DNA of 64,000 nucleotides, from contig NZ_CP012266.1 of the NCBI RefSeq assembly GCF_001277235.1, positions 248,001-312,000 of the forward strand. Direction: 5' to 3'. This DNA is from Cronobacter dublinensis subsp. dublinensis LMG 23823. GTDB taxonomy: Bacteria; Pseudomonadota; Gammaproteobacteria; Enterobacterales; Enterobacteriaceae. Of the stretch, positions 1 to 7,976 are shown piece after piece (the first letter of the stretch is position 1; the number at the start of each line of letters is the position of its first letter). The notes under the pieces were generated by a model. That model saw nothing but the letters and a program-made list of their open reading frames with translations. It searched no databases and was not told where the DNA came from. The translations under genes were made by a program, and so were the position numbers.

Positions 1-1068
<1,068 letters not shown>

Positions 1069-1156
1069 ACAACGCCAAAGAAGTCTGGCGTGTTGAGAGA
1101 CAATTCAGCTTGTGACGGATAAACGTTCATGGCGTAAGCGGTGGACGGACAGAATT

Positions 1157-1276
1157 TGCCTGGCGGCTGTAGCGCGGTGGTCCCACCTGACCCCATGCCG
1201 AACTCAGAAGTGAAACGCCGTAGCGCCGATGGTAGTGTGGGGTCTCCCCATGCGAGAGTAGGGAACTGCCAGGCAT
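1157..1276 (+). rRNA. rrf: 5S ribosomal RNA
   Basis: A complete 120-nt 5S rRNA runs from TGCCTGGCGGC to ACTGCCAGGCAT, whose ends pair to form helix I. It lies 88 nt after the 23S 3' end in the usual rrn order and is almost identical to E. coli 5S. Confidence 0.98.
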
Positions 1277-1328
1277 CAAATTAAGCAGTAAGCCGGAACA
1301 ATAATCCGGTGGTGTGAAGAAATTCGGT

Positions 1329-1405
1329 GGAGCGGTAGTTCAGTCGGTTAGAATACCTGCCTGTCACGCAGGGGGTCGCGGGTTCGAGTCCCGTCCGTTC
1401 CGCCA
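1329..1405 (+). tRNA. aspT: tRNA-Asp (GTC)
   Basis: A 77-nt cloverleaf with encoded CCA. The acceptor stem GGAGCGG pairs with CCGTTCC. The anticodon stem-loop CTGCCTGTCACGCAG presents GTC. It is the first tRNA distal to 5S, as in E. coli rrnC. Confidence 0.98.
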
Positions 1406-1413
1406 CCCTATTT

Positions 1414-1489
<76 letters not shown>

Positions 1490-1495
1490 GAAATT

Positions 1496-1524
1496 ATCCT
1501 TAGCTTCGGCTAAGGATTTTTTTT
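1496..1524 (+). terminator. Rho-independent terminator of the rRNA operon
   Basis: The stem ATCCTTAGC / GCTAAGGAT with a TTCG tetraloop is followed directly by a run of eight T. It lies 6 nt after tRNA-Trp and ends the rrn transcript before the convergent hdfR. Confidence 0.93.
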
Positions 1525-1595
1525 GCCTTTTTTCAGCCCGCTCCCCCCTTTGTTCACGAGATCTCCCCTGAGACTGGCCTCTGGCATTAAAGAAG

Positions 1596-2417
1596 TCAGG
1601 CAATCACCGGCATCTTTAAGAGCTCTTTTATGCTGTTATTTTTATCGCTATTCTGCAGCCAGATAGCATAAAGCGGCCTTGAAAGCGTTCCGCTATCAAT
1701 GACAGGATGCAAATCGTTTTCTTCCTTAGCCCAGTTGACCGGTAACCATGTGCATCCCTGCAATTCTGCGAGCATTTTTCTGGCCACATCAGCGGAGCTC
1801 GTCGTCAGTACAGGAATATCATCAGGCGTAATCAGGCCGGCTTCGTGTTGCTGAAAGTCCGGGCCCCACTCAAGTCGAAGATAGTGCAAGCTGCTTTTAC
1901 TACGCTCGGGCATAGCGCTGTAAAGCCCAAGCGCGAAATGTCCCAGTAACTGACTTGAAAACTCATCCATTTTGGGCGCCTCAGTCGTGATTAGCAGATC
2001 TAACTGACGCTCATGCAGCTGTTTGACCAGCGACTGGCGCTGTGCAATTCGTGCCTCGAACTGCATACCCCCTTTCTCCTGATACAGCCTCGTAAGCCAC
2101 CCGGAAAGCATACATTCCCAAAGAGACGCGCTGGCACCTATCGAAAAGAGATTATGCCGTGACGTTTGCGCGACATCCTTGCGTGCGGTTTGCCAGATAT
2201 TCATCAGATTCTCCGCATACGGCAGCAACCTTTCGCCAGCCGCCGTCAGACGTATGTTGTTGCGATGTCGGGTAAAAAGGTTCACGCCCAGCTGGTTTTC
2301 AAGCTGACGGATGCGAAAGCTCACCGCTGATTGCGTGAGGTAGAGCGCTTCTGCCGCTCTGCCAAAATGTCGCGTTCGGCTGACTTCGAGAAAGGTTTTA
2401 AGCAAGTCGGTATCCAC
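1596..2417 (-). CDS. hdfR: LysR-family regulator HdfR
   Basis: A 273-residue LysR-type regulator, close to E. coli HdfR (279 aa). The N-terminal winged HTH covers about residues 1-60, with recognition-helix text LTQSAVSFRIRQLE. It is followed by a substrate-binding-like effector domain. In E. coli, HdfR represses the flagellar master operon flhDC, is itself repressed by H-NS, and activates gltBD. It is convergent with the rrn operon and divergent from maoP. The C-terminus is a little shorter than in E. coli, and one short internal stretch (around residue 115) is missing relative to that protein. The inducer is unknown. Confidence 0.92.
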   Translation of the reverse strand: MDTDLLKTFLEVSRTRHFGRAAEALYLTQSAVSFRIRQLENQLGVNLFTRHRNNIRLTAAGERLLPYAENLMNIWQTARKDVAQTSRHNLFSIGASASLWECMLSGWLTRLYQEKGGMQFEARIAQRQSLVKQLHERQLDLLITTEAPKMDEFSSQLLGHFALGLYSAMPERSKSSLHYLRLEWGPDFQQHEAGLITPDDIPVLTTSSADVARKMLAELQGCTWLPVNWAKEENDLHPVIDSGTLSRPLYAIWLQNSDKNNSIKELLKMPVIA

Positions 2418-2463
2418 ATCTCACTCCACAAAAAAATTTGTCGTAATGATTTAAATGTTTTGT

Positions 2464-2501
2464 TTTACACTCTGTCAAGCGTAACTAATACTCCGCGCCA
2501 T
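2464..2501 (+). promoter_or_regulatory. maoP promoter and candidate maoS site
   Basis: A sigma70-like promoter is visible: -35 TTTACA (2464-2469), 16-bp spacer, -10 TAATAC (2486-2491). The 17-bp stretch CTAATACTCCGCGCCAT at 2485-2501 overlaps the -10 and lies 36 bp before the maoP start. In E. coli the 17-bp maoS site, needed with MaoP to organise the Ori macrodomain, lies just upstream of maoP. Assigning maoS to this stretch is inferred from position and remembered resemblance. Confidence 0.5.
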
Positions 2502-2536
2502 AAATAGCTCGGCCAAGAGAATTAGGAGCGTGTAGG

Positions 2537-2875
2537 ATGGCGGAAAGCTTTACGACGACTAATCGATTTTTCGACAACAAATATTATCCGCGCGGGTTCT
2601 CTCGCCATGGTGACTTCACCATTAAAGAAGCACAGCTGCTGGAACGCCATGGCTATGCCTTTAATGAACTGGATCTCGGCAAGCGTGAGCCTACGACTGT
2701 GGAAGAAAAGCAGTTTGTTGAAGTTTGTCGCGGCATTCGTGAACCTGTGACTGAAGCAGAGCGCGTCTGGTCAAAGTATATGACGCGTATCAAGCGCCCG
2801 AAGCGTTTTCATACCCTTTCTGGCGGCAAGCCGCAGATGGAAGGTATGGACGATTACGCAGAGACGGATGAATAA
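2537..2875 (+). CDS. maoP: Macrodomain Ori protein MaoP
   Basis: A 112-residue soluble protein almost identical to E. coli MaoP (formerly YifE, DUF413). In E. coli MaoP acts with the cis site maoS to constrain the mobility of the large Ori chromosomal domain. It belongs to the Dam-associated group of genes found in enterobacteria. The ATG follows AGGAGCG at 2524-2530 with about 6 nt spacing, a good ribosome site. It stands alone between divergent hdfR and convergent comM. There is no signal peptide or membrane segment, and the biochemical activity is not known. Confidence 0.93.
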   Translation: MAESFTTTNRFFDNKYYPRGFSRHGDFTIKEAQLLERHGYAFNELDLGKREPTTVEEKQFVEVCRGIREPVTEAERVWSKYMTRIKRPKRFHTLSGGKPQMEGMDDYAETDE

Positions 2876-2952
2876 ACAAATGGGGCGCAAGCCCCATTGT
2901 TGTCTGTGCGTTATGCCCGTCATGAGATCCGCCCCAGAACTACGACATCCCA

Positions 2953-4473
2953 TTACGGCATCAGGTTTTGCAAATGCGCGAGCATCCTGTCTATCGCGCG
3001 ATAGCTTAGCGCTTCCTGCAAATGTTCCCGAGTAATCCTCTCTTTCTGTTCGCTATCCGCGATAGTTCGCGCAACCTTCAGTAAACGCTGCCAGGCGCGT
3101 ACCGACAACCCGAGTTTGAGTAGTGCCGCTTCAAGCCACTGTGCATCTTCAGCACTCAGCATACAAAACTGGCGTATCTCCCGATTATCCAGCATCGCGT
3201 TGAGCTTCCCTTGCCGTGCAAGCTGTCTGTTACGGCTTTGAATGACGCGCTCACGGACCTGCGAACTGCTTTCGCCCGTCTGCGCTGACTGACGGAGCAT
3301 ACCTGGCGGCGGCAACGGAATTTCCAGCGAGAGATCAAACCGGTCTAGGAAAGGCCCGGAAAGACGTCCCAGGTAACGTAGCGTCTGTTCCGGTGAGCAG
3401 CGGTTATGGTTCCCTTTATAGTGCCCCGTAGGGCTGGGGTTCATCGCAGCAATAAGCTGAAAGCGCGCTGGATAAGTAAGCTTGGCTCGGGTTCGTGAAA
3501 GATGGATCTGTCCGGATTCAATAGGCTCACGTAATGCATCCAGTACACGGCGTTCAAACTCTGGTAATTCATCAAGAAAAAGTACGCCGTTATGGGCAAG
3601 AGAAATTTCTCCGGGCGCAGGGACGGCACCTCCGCCCACCATTGCATTCAGCGACGCGCTATGGTGAGGGGCCCTGAAAGGCCGCTGACGCCATTGATGA
3701 TGTAAAGAGACGGGGTTGACGAGGCTGAGTATCGCCGCGCTCTCCAGTGCTTCCTGATCGCTCAGAGGCGGCAACAATCCGTTGAGTCTGCTGGCCAGCA
3801 TCGTTTTTCCTGTACCGGGGGGACCGATAAACAATAGGTTATGGCCGCCAGCTGCCGTTAATTCCAGTGCGCGTTTCCCCTGTGACTGTCCGATAACTTC
3901 ACTGAGATCGCCCACAGGCTCCTTAAAATGAGACTCGCATGGCTCGGCTGTTTCCAGCGTCGTTTTCCCTTCCAGAAAGGCACACACTTCTTGCAGATGA
4001 TGGGCGACAAGGCAGCCTTCTTTATTAATCAATCCCACTTCCGGCGCGTTGTCGTGCGCGACAATTATCTTCCTTTTACAGTCAAGCGCTTCCATGGCGG
4101 CTGAAATCGCACCGGGGACGCCTCTCAGCGCGCCTGTCAGCGCTAGTTCCCCCACAAATTCATACTCTCCAAGATGTGAGGCATGCAACTGCTCAGACGC
4201 GGCGAGGAGCGCTATCGCTATCGGCAAATCATATCGTCCCCCTTCCTTGGGCAAATCGGCAGGCGCGAGATTTATAGTGATTTTTTTGGCCGGGAAATCA
4301 TAACCACTATTGATAAGCGCGCTGCGCACACGATCTCTGGCTTCCTTTACCGTCGTTTCTGGTAGTCCGACCAATGTCAGGCCTGGTAGCCCGGCACTGA
4401 TATGTACTTCGACAGTGACGAGCGGCGCTTTTACGCCCAGCGCGGCGCGGGTATGAATAACAGACAGCGACAT
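2953..4473 (-). CDS. comM: ComM/YifB AAA+ protein, Mg-chelatase-like
   Basis: A 506-residue AAA+ ATPase of the Mg-chelatase ChlI family, the same length as E. coli YifB. There is an N-terminal ChlI domain, Walker A GPPGTGKT near residue 220, Walker B-type LFLDELPEF about 80 residues later, and a C-terminal Mg-chelatase domain. ComM orthologues are hexameric helicases that drive branch migration of incoming DNA in natural transformation; a role in this organism is unproven. The start is set at 4473 because a strong AGGAGGTGTT site precedes that ATG and the protein then begins MSLSVIHTR as in relatives; an in-frame start 8 codons upstream is less likely. Confidence 0.93.
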   Translation of the reverse strand: MSLSVIHTRAALGVKAPLVTVEVHISAGLPGLTLVGLPETTVKEARDRVRSALINSGYDFPAKKITINLAPADLPKEGGRYDLPIAIALLAASEQLHASHLGEYEFVGELALTGALRGVPGAISAAMEALDCKRKIIVAHDNAPEVGLINKEGCLVAHHLQEVCAFLEGKTTLETAEPCESHFKEPVGDLSEVIGQSQGKRALELTAAGGHNLLFIGPPGTGKTMLASRLNGLLPPLSDQEALESAAILSLVNPVSLHHQWRQRPFRAPHHSASLNAMVGGGAVPAPGEISLAHNGVLFLDELPEFERRVLDALREPIESGQIHLSRTRAKLTYPARFQLIAAMNPSPTGHYKGNHNRCSPEQTLRYLGRLSGPFLDRFDLSLEIPLPPPGMLRQSAQTGESSSQVRERVIQSRNRQLARQGKLNAMLDNREIRQFCMLSAEDAQWLEAALLKLGLSVRAWQRLLKVARTIADSEQKERITREHLQEALSYRAIDRMLAHLQNLMP

Positions 4474-4684
4474 AACACCTCCTTGCGCCTGCAGCATCGC
4501 AGCCGTAAAAGGCTTTTTCGAGCCATGATTGCAGCTTTTTCGGCACGGATAGCAATCTTTTATTGCAACAGAGCCAGAATGACAATTTCATTCGAGGCGT
4601 TTCGCAAACGCGTAATAAGTATTTAAAAGGTCATTGCGGCGTCATACCGTTTCGCTAAAAATCCTGAAAAAATTTCAGTTAACG

Positions 4685-4697
4685 CTACTGGTTGATT
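4685..4697 (-). promoter_or_regulatory. Candidate IHF site upstream of the ilv promoter
   Basis: The sequence CTACTGGTTGATT matches the complement of the IHF consensus (YAA-N4-TTGATW) at all but one position. It lies roughly 93-105 bp before the inferred ilv start point. E. coli ilvGMEDA has an activating IHF site centred near -92, so the agreement in position supports the call. A+T-rich DNA lies between it and the promoter. The stretch 4474-4684 holds no gene I can support. Confidence 0.6.
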
Positions 4698-4754
4698 ACG
4701 TTGGGTTTTAATAGATTTTATGAATGTATTGCAGTAACGCGTCATAAATATTTC

Positions 4755-4783
4755 TTGTCACAGCTTTGTTCTCTGTGATAACT
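4755..4783 (+). promoter_or_regulatory. ilvLXGMEDA promoter
   Basis: -35 TTGTCA (4755-4760), 17-bp spacer, -10 ATAACT (4778-4783). The predicted start is near 4790, about 34 nt before the ilvL start, close to the E. coli leader arrangement. Confidence 0.7.
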
Positions 4784-4823
4784 CTTAGGTATTCCTTCGA
4801 ATATGACGTAAGTACATACAGAA

Positions 4824-4922
4824 ATGACAACCCTTCTACTAGTGATTAGCCTGGTCGTGATTAGCGTGGTGGTGATTATTAACCCACCGTGCGGGGCTGC
4901 ACTCGGAAGAAGAAAGGCTTAG
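4824..4922 (+). CDS. ilvL: ilv operon leader peptide
   Basis: A 32-codon leader peptide (MTTLLLVISLVV... ending GRRKA), the same length as E. coli IlvL. It is packed with Ile, Val and Leu codons: roughly half the codons up to residue 19 are one of the three. This is the classical sensor for multivalent attenuation: ribosome stalling when charged tRNA-Ile, -Val or -Leu is short prevents the terminator downstream. There is one difference from E. coli in the control run, an Asn (codon 20) after the last Ile pair. Confidence 0.95.
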   Translation: MTTLLLVISLVVISVVVIINPPCGAALGRRKA

Positions 4923-4944
4923 AAATCAAGCCTGAATCATCGAA

Positions 4945-4977
4945 AACCCCCGCACCGAAAGGTCCGGGGGTTTTTTT
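4945..4977 (+). terminator. ilv attenuator terminator
   Basis: The stem AACCCCCGCACC / GGTCCGGGGGTT has one C-C mismatch and a GAAA tetraloop, and seven T follow. It lies 22 nt after the ilvL stop and is the regulated terminator of the ilv leader. Confidence 0.95.
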
Positions 4978-5007
4978 ATGACCTAAAAATTAAGCGAGGA
5001 ACAGAAA

Positions 5008-5058
5008 ATGAGTAGTAGCATAAAATTCTGTTGTCCGCATTGTAAGGCGGGGAACTGA
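5008..5058 (+). CDS. ilvX: Small protein IlvX
   Basis: A 16-residue ORF, MSSSIKFCCPHCKAGN, between the attenuator and ilvG. Its stop is 2 nt before the ilvG ATG. E. coli ilvX occupies the same place and encodes a similar 16-residue peptide (matching start, KFC core and terminal GN). A GCGAGGA ribosome site lies at 4994-5000. Function is not known; translation coupling to ilvG is likely from the spacing. The CxxC pair (residues 9 and 12) is notable but of unproven meaning. Confidence 0.75.
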   Translation: MSSSIKFCCPHCKAGN

Positions 5059-5060
5059 CT

Positions 5061-6707
5061 ATGAATGGTGCACAGTGGGTGGTACATGCTTTGCGAGCTC
5101 AGGGAGTGGATACGGTATTTGGCTATCCGGGCGGGGCAATAATGCCGGTTTACGATGCGTTATATGACGGCGGCGTGAAACATCTACTGTGTCGGCATGA
5201 GCAGGGCGCGGCAATGGCTGCGATCGGTTATGCACGCGCTACGGGTAAAACCGGCGTTTGTATCGCGACTTCCGGCCCAGGCGCGACCAACTTAATCACC
5301 GGCCTCGCGGATGCGCTGCTGGATTCGGTTCCGGTGGTCGCAATCACGGGGCAGGTTGCCGCGCCGCTTATCGGTACGGATGCCTTTCAGGAAGTGGACG
5401 TTCTTGGGTTATCACTGGCCTGCACCAAACACAGTTTCCTTGTGGAATCGCTGGAAGAGCTGCCGGAAATCATGGCGCATGCTTTTCATCTGGCGAACTC
5501 TGGCCGCCCGGGCCCAGTACTGATCGATATTCCTAAAGACATCCAGCTCGCCAGCGCAGAGCTTGAACCGTGGCTTTCCAGCGTTGAAGACACCTTTGTG
5601 TTGCCGCAGGCAGAACTGGAGCAGGCTCGTGCGTTAATGAACCAGGCCGAAAAACCGATGCTCTACGTAGGTGGCGGCGTCGGTATGGCGCAGGCAGTGC
5701 CGGCGCTGCGCGAGTTTATGGCACAAACGCGCATCCCCTGCGCAGTGACGCTGAAAGGGCTTGGAGCCGTTGAAGCGGACTACCCGTGGTACCTCGGTAT
5801 GCTGGGAATGCACGGTACCAAAGCCGCGAATCTGGCAGTCCAGGAGTGTGATTTGCTGATAGCGGTCGGCGCGCGTTTTGACGATCGCGTTACCGGCAAA
5901 CTGAATACCTTTGCGCCTCATGCCAAAGTCATCCATATGGATATCGATCCGGCGGAACTCAACAAGCTTCGCCAGGCGCATGTCGCTTTACCTGGCGATC
6001 TCAATGCGTTACTGCCCGCGCTGCAGCGCCCGATGGAGATTAATGCCTGGCGCGAGTACGTCGCGGCCATGCGACGTGAGCATGACTGGCAGTACGAACA
6101 TCCGGGCGAAGCGATTTTTGCGCCGTTATTGTTAAAGCAGCTCTCAGACCGCAAGCCAGCAAACAGCGTCGTGACGACAGACGTAGGCCAGCATCAGATG
6201 TGGACGGCGCAGCATATGAACTTTAGCCGCCCCGAAAACTTCATTACTTCAAGCGGCCTCGGCACGATGGGGTTCGGGCTGCCAGCGGCGGTAGGCGCGC
6301 AGGTGGCACGTCCTGACGATACTGTCATTTGCATCACCGGCGACGGCTCATTCATGATGAATATCCAGGAGCTGGGCACCGTGAAGCGCAAGCAACTGCC
6401 GCTGAAAATTGTGCTGCTGGATAACCAGCGTCTGGGGATGGTGCGTCAGTGGCAACAGCTTTTTTTCTCGGAGCGCTACAGCGAAACGAATCTGTCCGAT
6501 AACCCCGATTTCTTAACGCTGGCCAGCGCCTTTGACATTAATGGTCAGCGCATCACTCGCAAAGACCAGGTAGAAGCGGCGCTGGAAGCCATGTTGAGCA
6601 GCGAAGGCCCTTATCTGCTGCACGTTTCAATCGACGAAGCTGAAAACGTCTGGCCTCTGGTGCCTCCCGGCGCCAGCAACTCACAAATGCTGGAGAAAAT
6701 ATCATGA
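5061..6707 (+). CDS. ilvG: Acetolactate synthase II large subunit
   Basis: A 548-residue ThDP enzyme that condenses two pyruvates to acetolactate, or pyruvate with 2-oxobutyrate to acetohydroxybutyrate, at the start of Val/Leu and Ile synthesis. The N-terminal ThDP domain has the catalytic Glu in CRHEQGAAMAA (about residue 47). A central FAD-type domain follows, then a C-terminal pyrophosphate-binding motif beginning GDGSFMMN and ending near LLDNQRLGM. Length equals the intact enzyme of other enterobacteria. Unlike E. coli K-12, where ilvG is frameshifted, the reading frame here is whole, so a valine-insensitive AHAS II should be made. It overlaps ilvM by 4 nt (ATGA). Confidence 0.97.
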   Translation: MNGAQWVVHALRAQGVDTVFGYPGGAIMPVYDALYDGGVKHLLCRHEQGAAMAAIGYARATGKTGVCIATSGPGATNLITGLADALLDSVPVVAITGQVAAPLIGTDAFQEVDVLGLSLACTKHSFLVESLEELPEIMAHAFHLANSGRPGPVLIDIPKDIQLASAELEPWLSSVEDTFVLPQAELEQARALMNQAEKPMLYVGGGVGMAQAVPALREFMAQTRIPCAVTLKGLGAVEADYPWYLGMLGMHGTKAANLAVQECDLLIAVGARFDDRVTGKLNTFAPHAKVIHMDIDPAELNKLRQAHVALPGDLNALLPALQRPMEINAWREYVAAMRREHDWQYEHPGEAIFAPLLLKQLSDRKPANSVVTTDVGQHQMWTAQHMNFSRPENFITSSGLGTMGFGLPAAVGAQVARPDDTVICITGDGSFMMNIQELGTVKRKQLPLKIVLLDNQRLGMVRQWQQLFFSERYSETNLSDNPDFLTLASAFDINGQRITRKDQVEAALEAMLSSEGPYLLHVSIDEAENVWPLVPPGASNSQMLEKIS

Positions 6708-6961
6708 TGCAACATCAACTCGCCGTACAGGCTCGCTTTCGCCCGGAAACCCTGGAACGTGTGTTGCGCGTGGTGCGTCACCGTGGTTTTCAAATTTGCG
6801 CCATGAATATGGCGACCGGCGCCAATGCGGAAAATATAAATATTGAGCTGACCGTTGCCAGCCCTCGCCCAGTCGAATTACTGTTTAGTCAGTTAAGCAA
6901 ACTGGTCGATGTCGCCTGCGTCGAGATCCAGCAACCTACATCACAACAAATCCGCGCCTGA
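6704..6961 (+). CDS. ilvM: Acetolactate synthase II small subunit
   Basis: An 85-residue ACT-domain regulatory subunit of AHAS II, two residues shorter than in E. coli. The beta-alpha-beta ACT core is visible (ARFRPETLERVLRVVRHRGF, then NIELTVASPRPVELLFSQL). The subunit raises the activity of IlvG, and in AHAS II gives little or no valine feedback. Its ATG lies inside the ilvG stop, so translation is coupled. Two in-frame ATGs open the gene (6704, 6707); the first is used to match the family. Confidence 0.95.
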   Translation: MMQHQLAVQARFRPETLERVLRVVRHRGFQICAMNMATGANAENINIELTVASPRPVELLFSQLSKLVDVACVEIQQPTSQQIRA

Positions 6962-6981
6962 GCGCAAAAGGAAGAAGAAAA

Positions 6982-7911
6982 ATGACGACGAAAAAAGCTG
7001 ATTACATTTGGTTCAACGGCGAGATGGTTCCCTGGGGTGAGGCGAAGGTTCACGTCATGTCCCATGCGTTGCACTACGGTACATCAGTCTTTGAAGGGAT
7101 CCGTTGCTACGATTCGCACAAAGGGCCGGTGGTATTCCGCCATCGTGAACATATGCAGCGCCTGCATGATTCCGCCAAAATTTATCGCTTTCCGGTTAGC
7201 CAGTCCGTTGATGAGTTAATGGAAGCCTGCCGTCTGGTTATCCGCGAGAATAAACTGACCAGCGCCTATATTCGTCCGCTGGTATTCGTGGGCGATGTCG
7301 GTATGGGCGTAAACCCGCCAGCGGGCTATACCACTGATGTCATTATCGCTGCGTTCCCGTGGGGCGCGTACCTGGGCGCGGAAGCACTGGAGCAGGGGAT
7401 CGACGCTATGGTCTCCTCCTGGAACCGCGCGGCGCCAAACACGATCCCTACCGCGGCGAAAGCGGGCGGTAATTATCTTTCCTCTCTGCTGGTTGGCAGC
7501 GAAGCGCGTCGTCATGGCTATCAGGAAGGCATTGCGCTCGACGTTAACGGCTATATCTCCGAAGGCGCGGGCGAAAACCTCTTTGAAGTCAAAGATGGCG
7601 TGATTTATACCCCTCCGTTTACCTCTTCCGCGCTGCCGGGCATTACTCGCGACGCCATCATTAAGCTCGCTAAAGACATGGGCATTGAAGTTCGCGAGCA
7701 GGTGCTCTCCCGCGAATCGCTGTATCTGGCTGATGAAGTCTTTATGTCCGGTACTGCGGCGGAAATCACGCCGGTGCGTAGCGTGGACGGCATCCAGGTC
7801 GGCGAAGGCCGCTGTGGTCCGGTTACCAAACGCGTTCAGCAGGCGTTCTTCGGCCTGTTTACCGGCGAGACCGAAGATAAATGGGGCTGGTTGGATCAAG
7901 TTAATCCGTAA
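6982..7911 (+). CDS. ilvE: Branched-chain amino acid aminotransferase
   Basis: A 309-residue fold-type IV PLP aminotransferase that makes the last step of Ile, Val and Leu synthesis using glutamate. The PLP lysine is in TAAKAGGNYLSSL (about residue 160), and the conserved cofactor-side motif EGAGENLFEV is present. Length equals E. coli IlvE. A GGAAGAAG site precedes the ATG. It follows ilvM by 20 nt in the ilv operon; the next gene ilvD is 65 nt away across a hairpin. Confidence 0.97.
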   Translation: MTTKKADYIWFNGEMVPWGEAKVHVMSHALHYGTSVFEGIRCYDSHKGPVVFRHREHMQRLHDSAKIYRFPVSQSVDELMEACRLVIRENKLTSAYIRPLVFVGDVGMGVNPPAGYTTDVIIAAFPWGAYLGAEALEQGIDAMVSSWNRAAPNTIPTAAKAGGNYLSSLLVGSEARRHGYQEGIALDVNGYISEGAGENLFEVKDGVIYTPPFTSSALPGITRDAIIKLAKDMGIEVREQVLSRESLYLADEVFMSGTAAEITPVRSVDGIQVGEGRCGPVTKRVQQAFFGLFTGETEDKWGWLDQVNP

Positions 7912-7928
7912 GCACAATAACACCTGCA

Positions 7929-7948
7929 CGGGCGGCACAAGCCGCCCG
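7929..7948 (+). other. Intercistronic hairpin between ilvE and ilvD
   Basis: A perfect 8-bp stem CGGGCGGC / GCCGCCCG with an ACAA loop, followed by GCTTTT. The T run is short, so full termination is doubtful. It may act as a weak terminator or protect the upstream mRNA 3' end, adjusting ilvE against ilvDA levels. Confidence 0.6.
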
Positions 7949-7976
7949 GCTTTTGTAGAGACTGGAGTGAAAAAGC

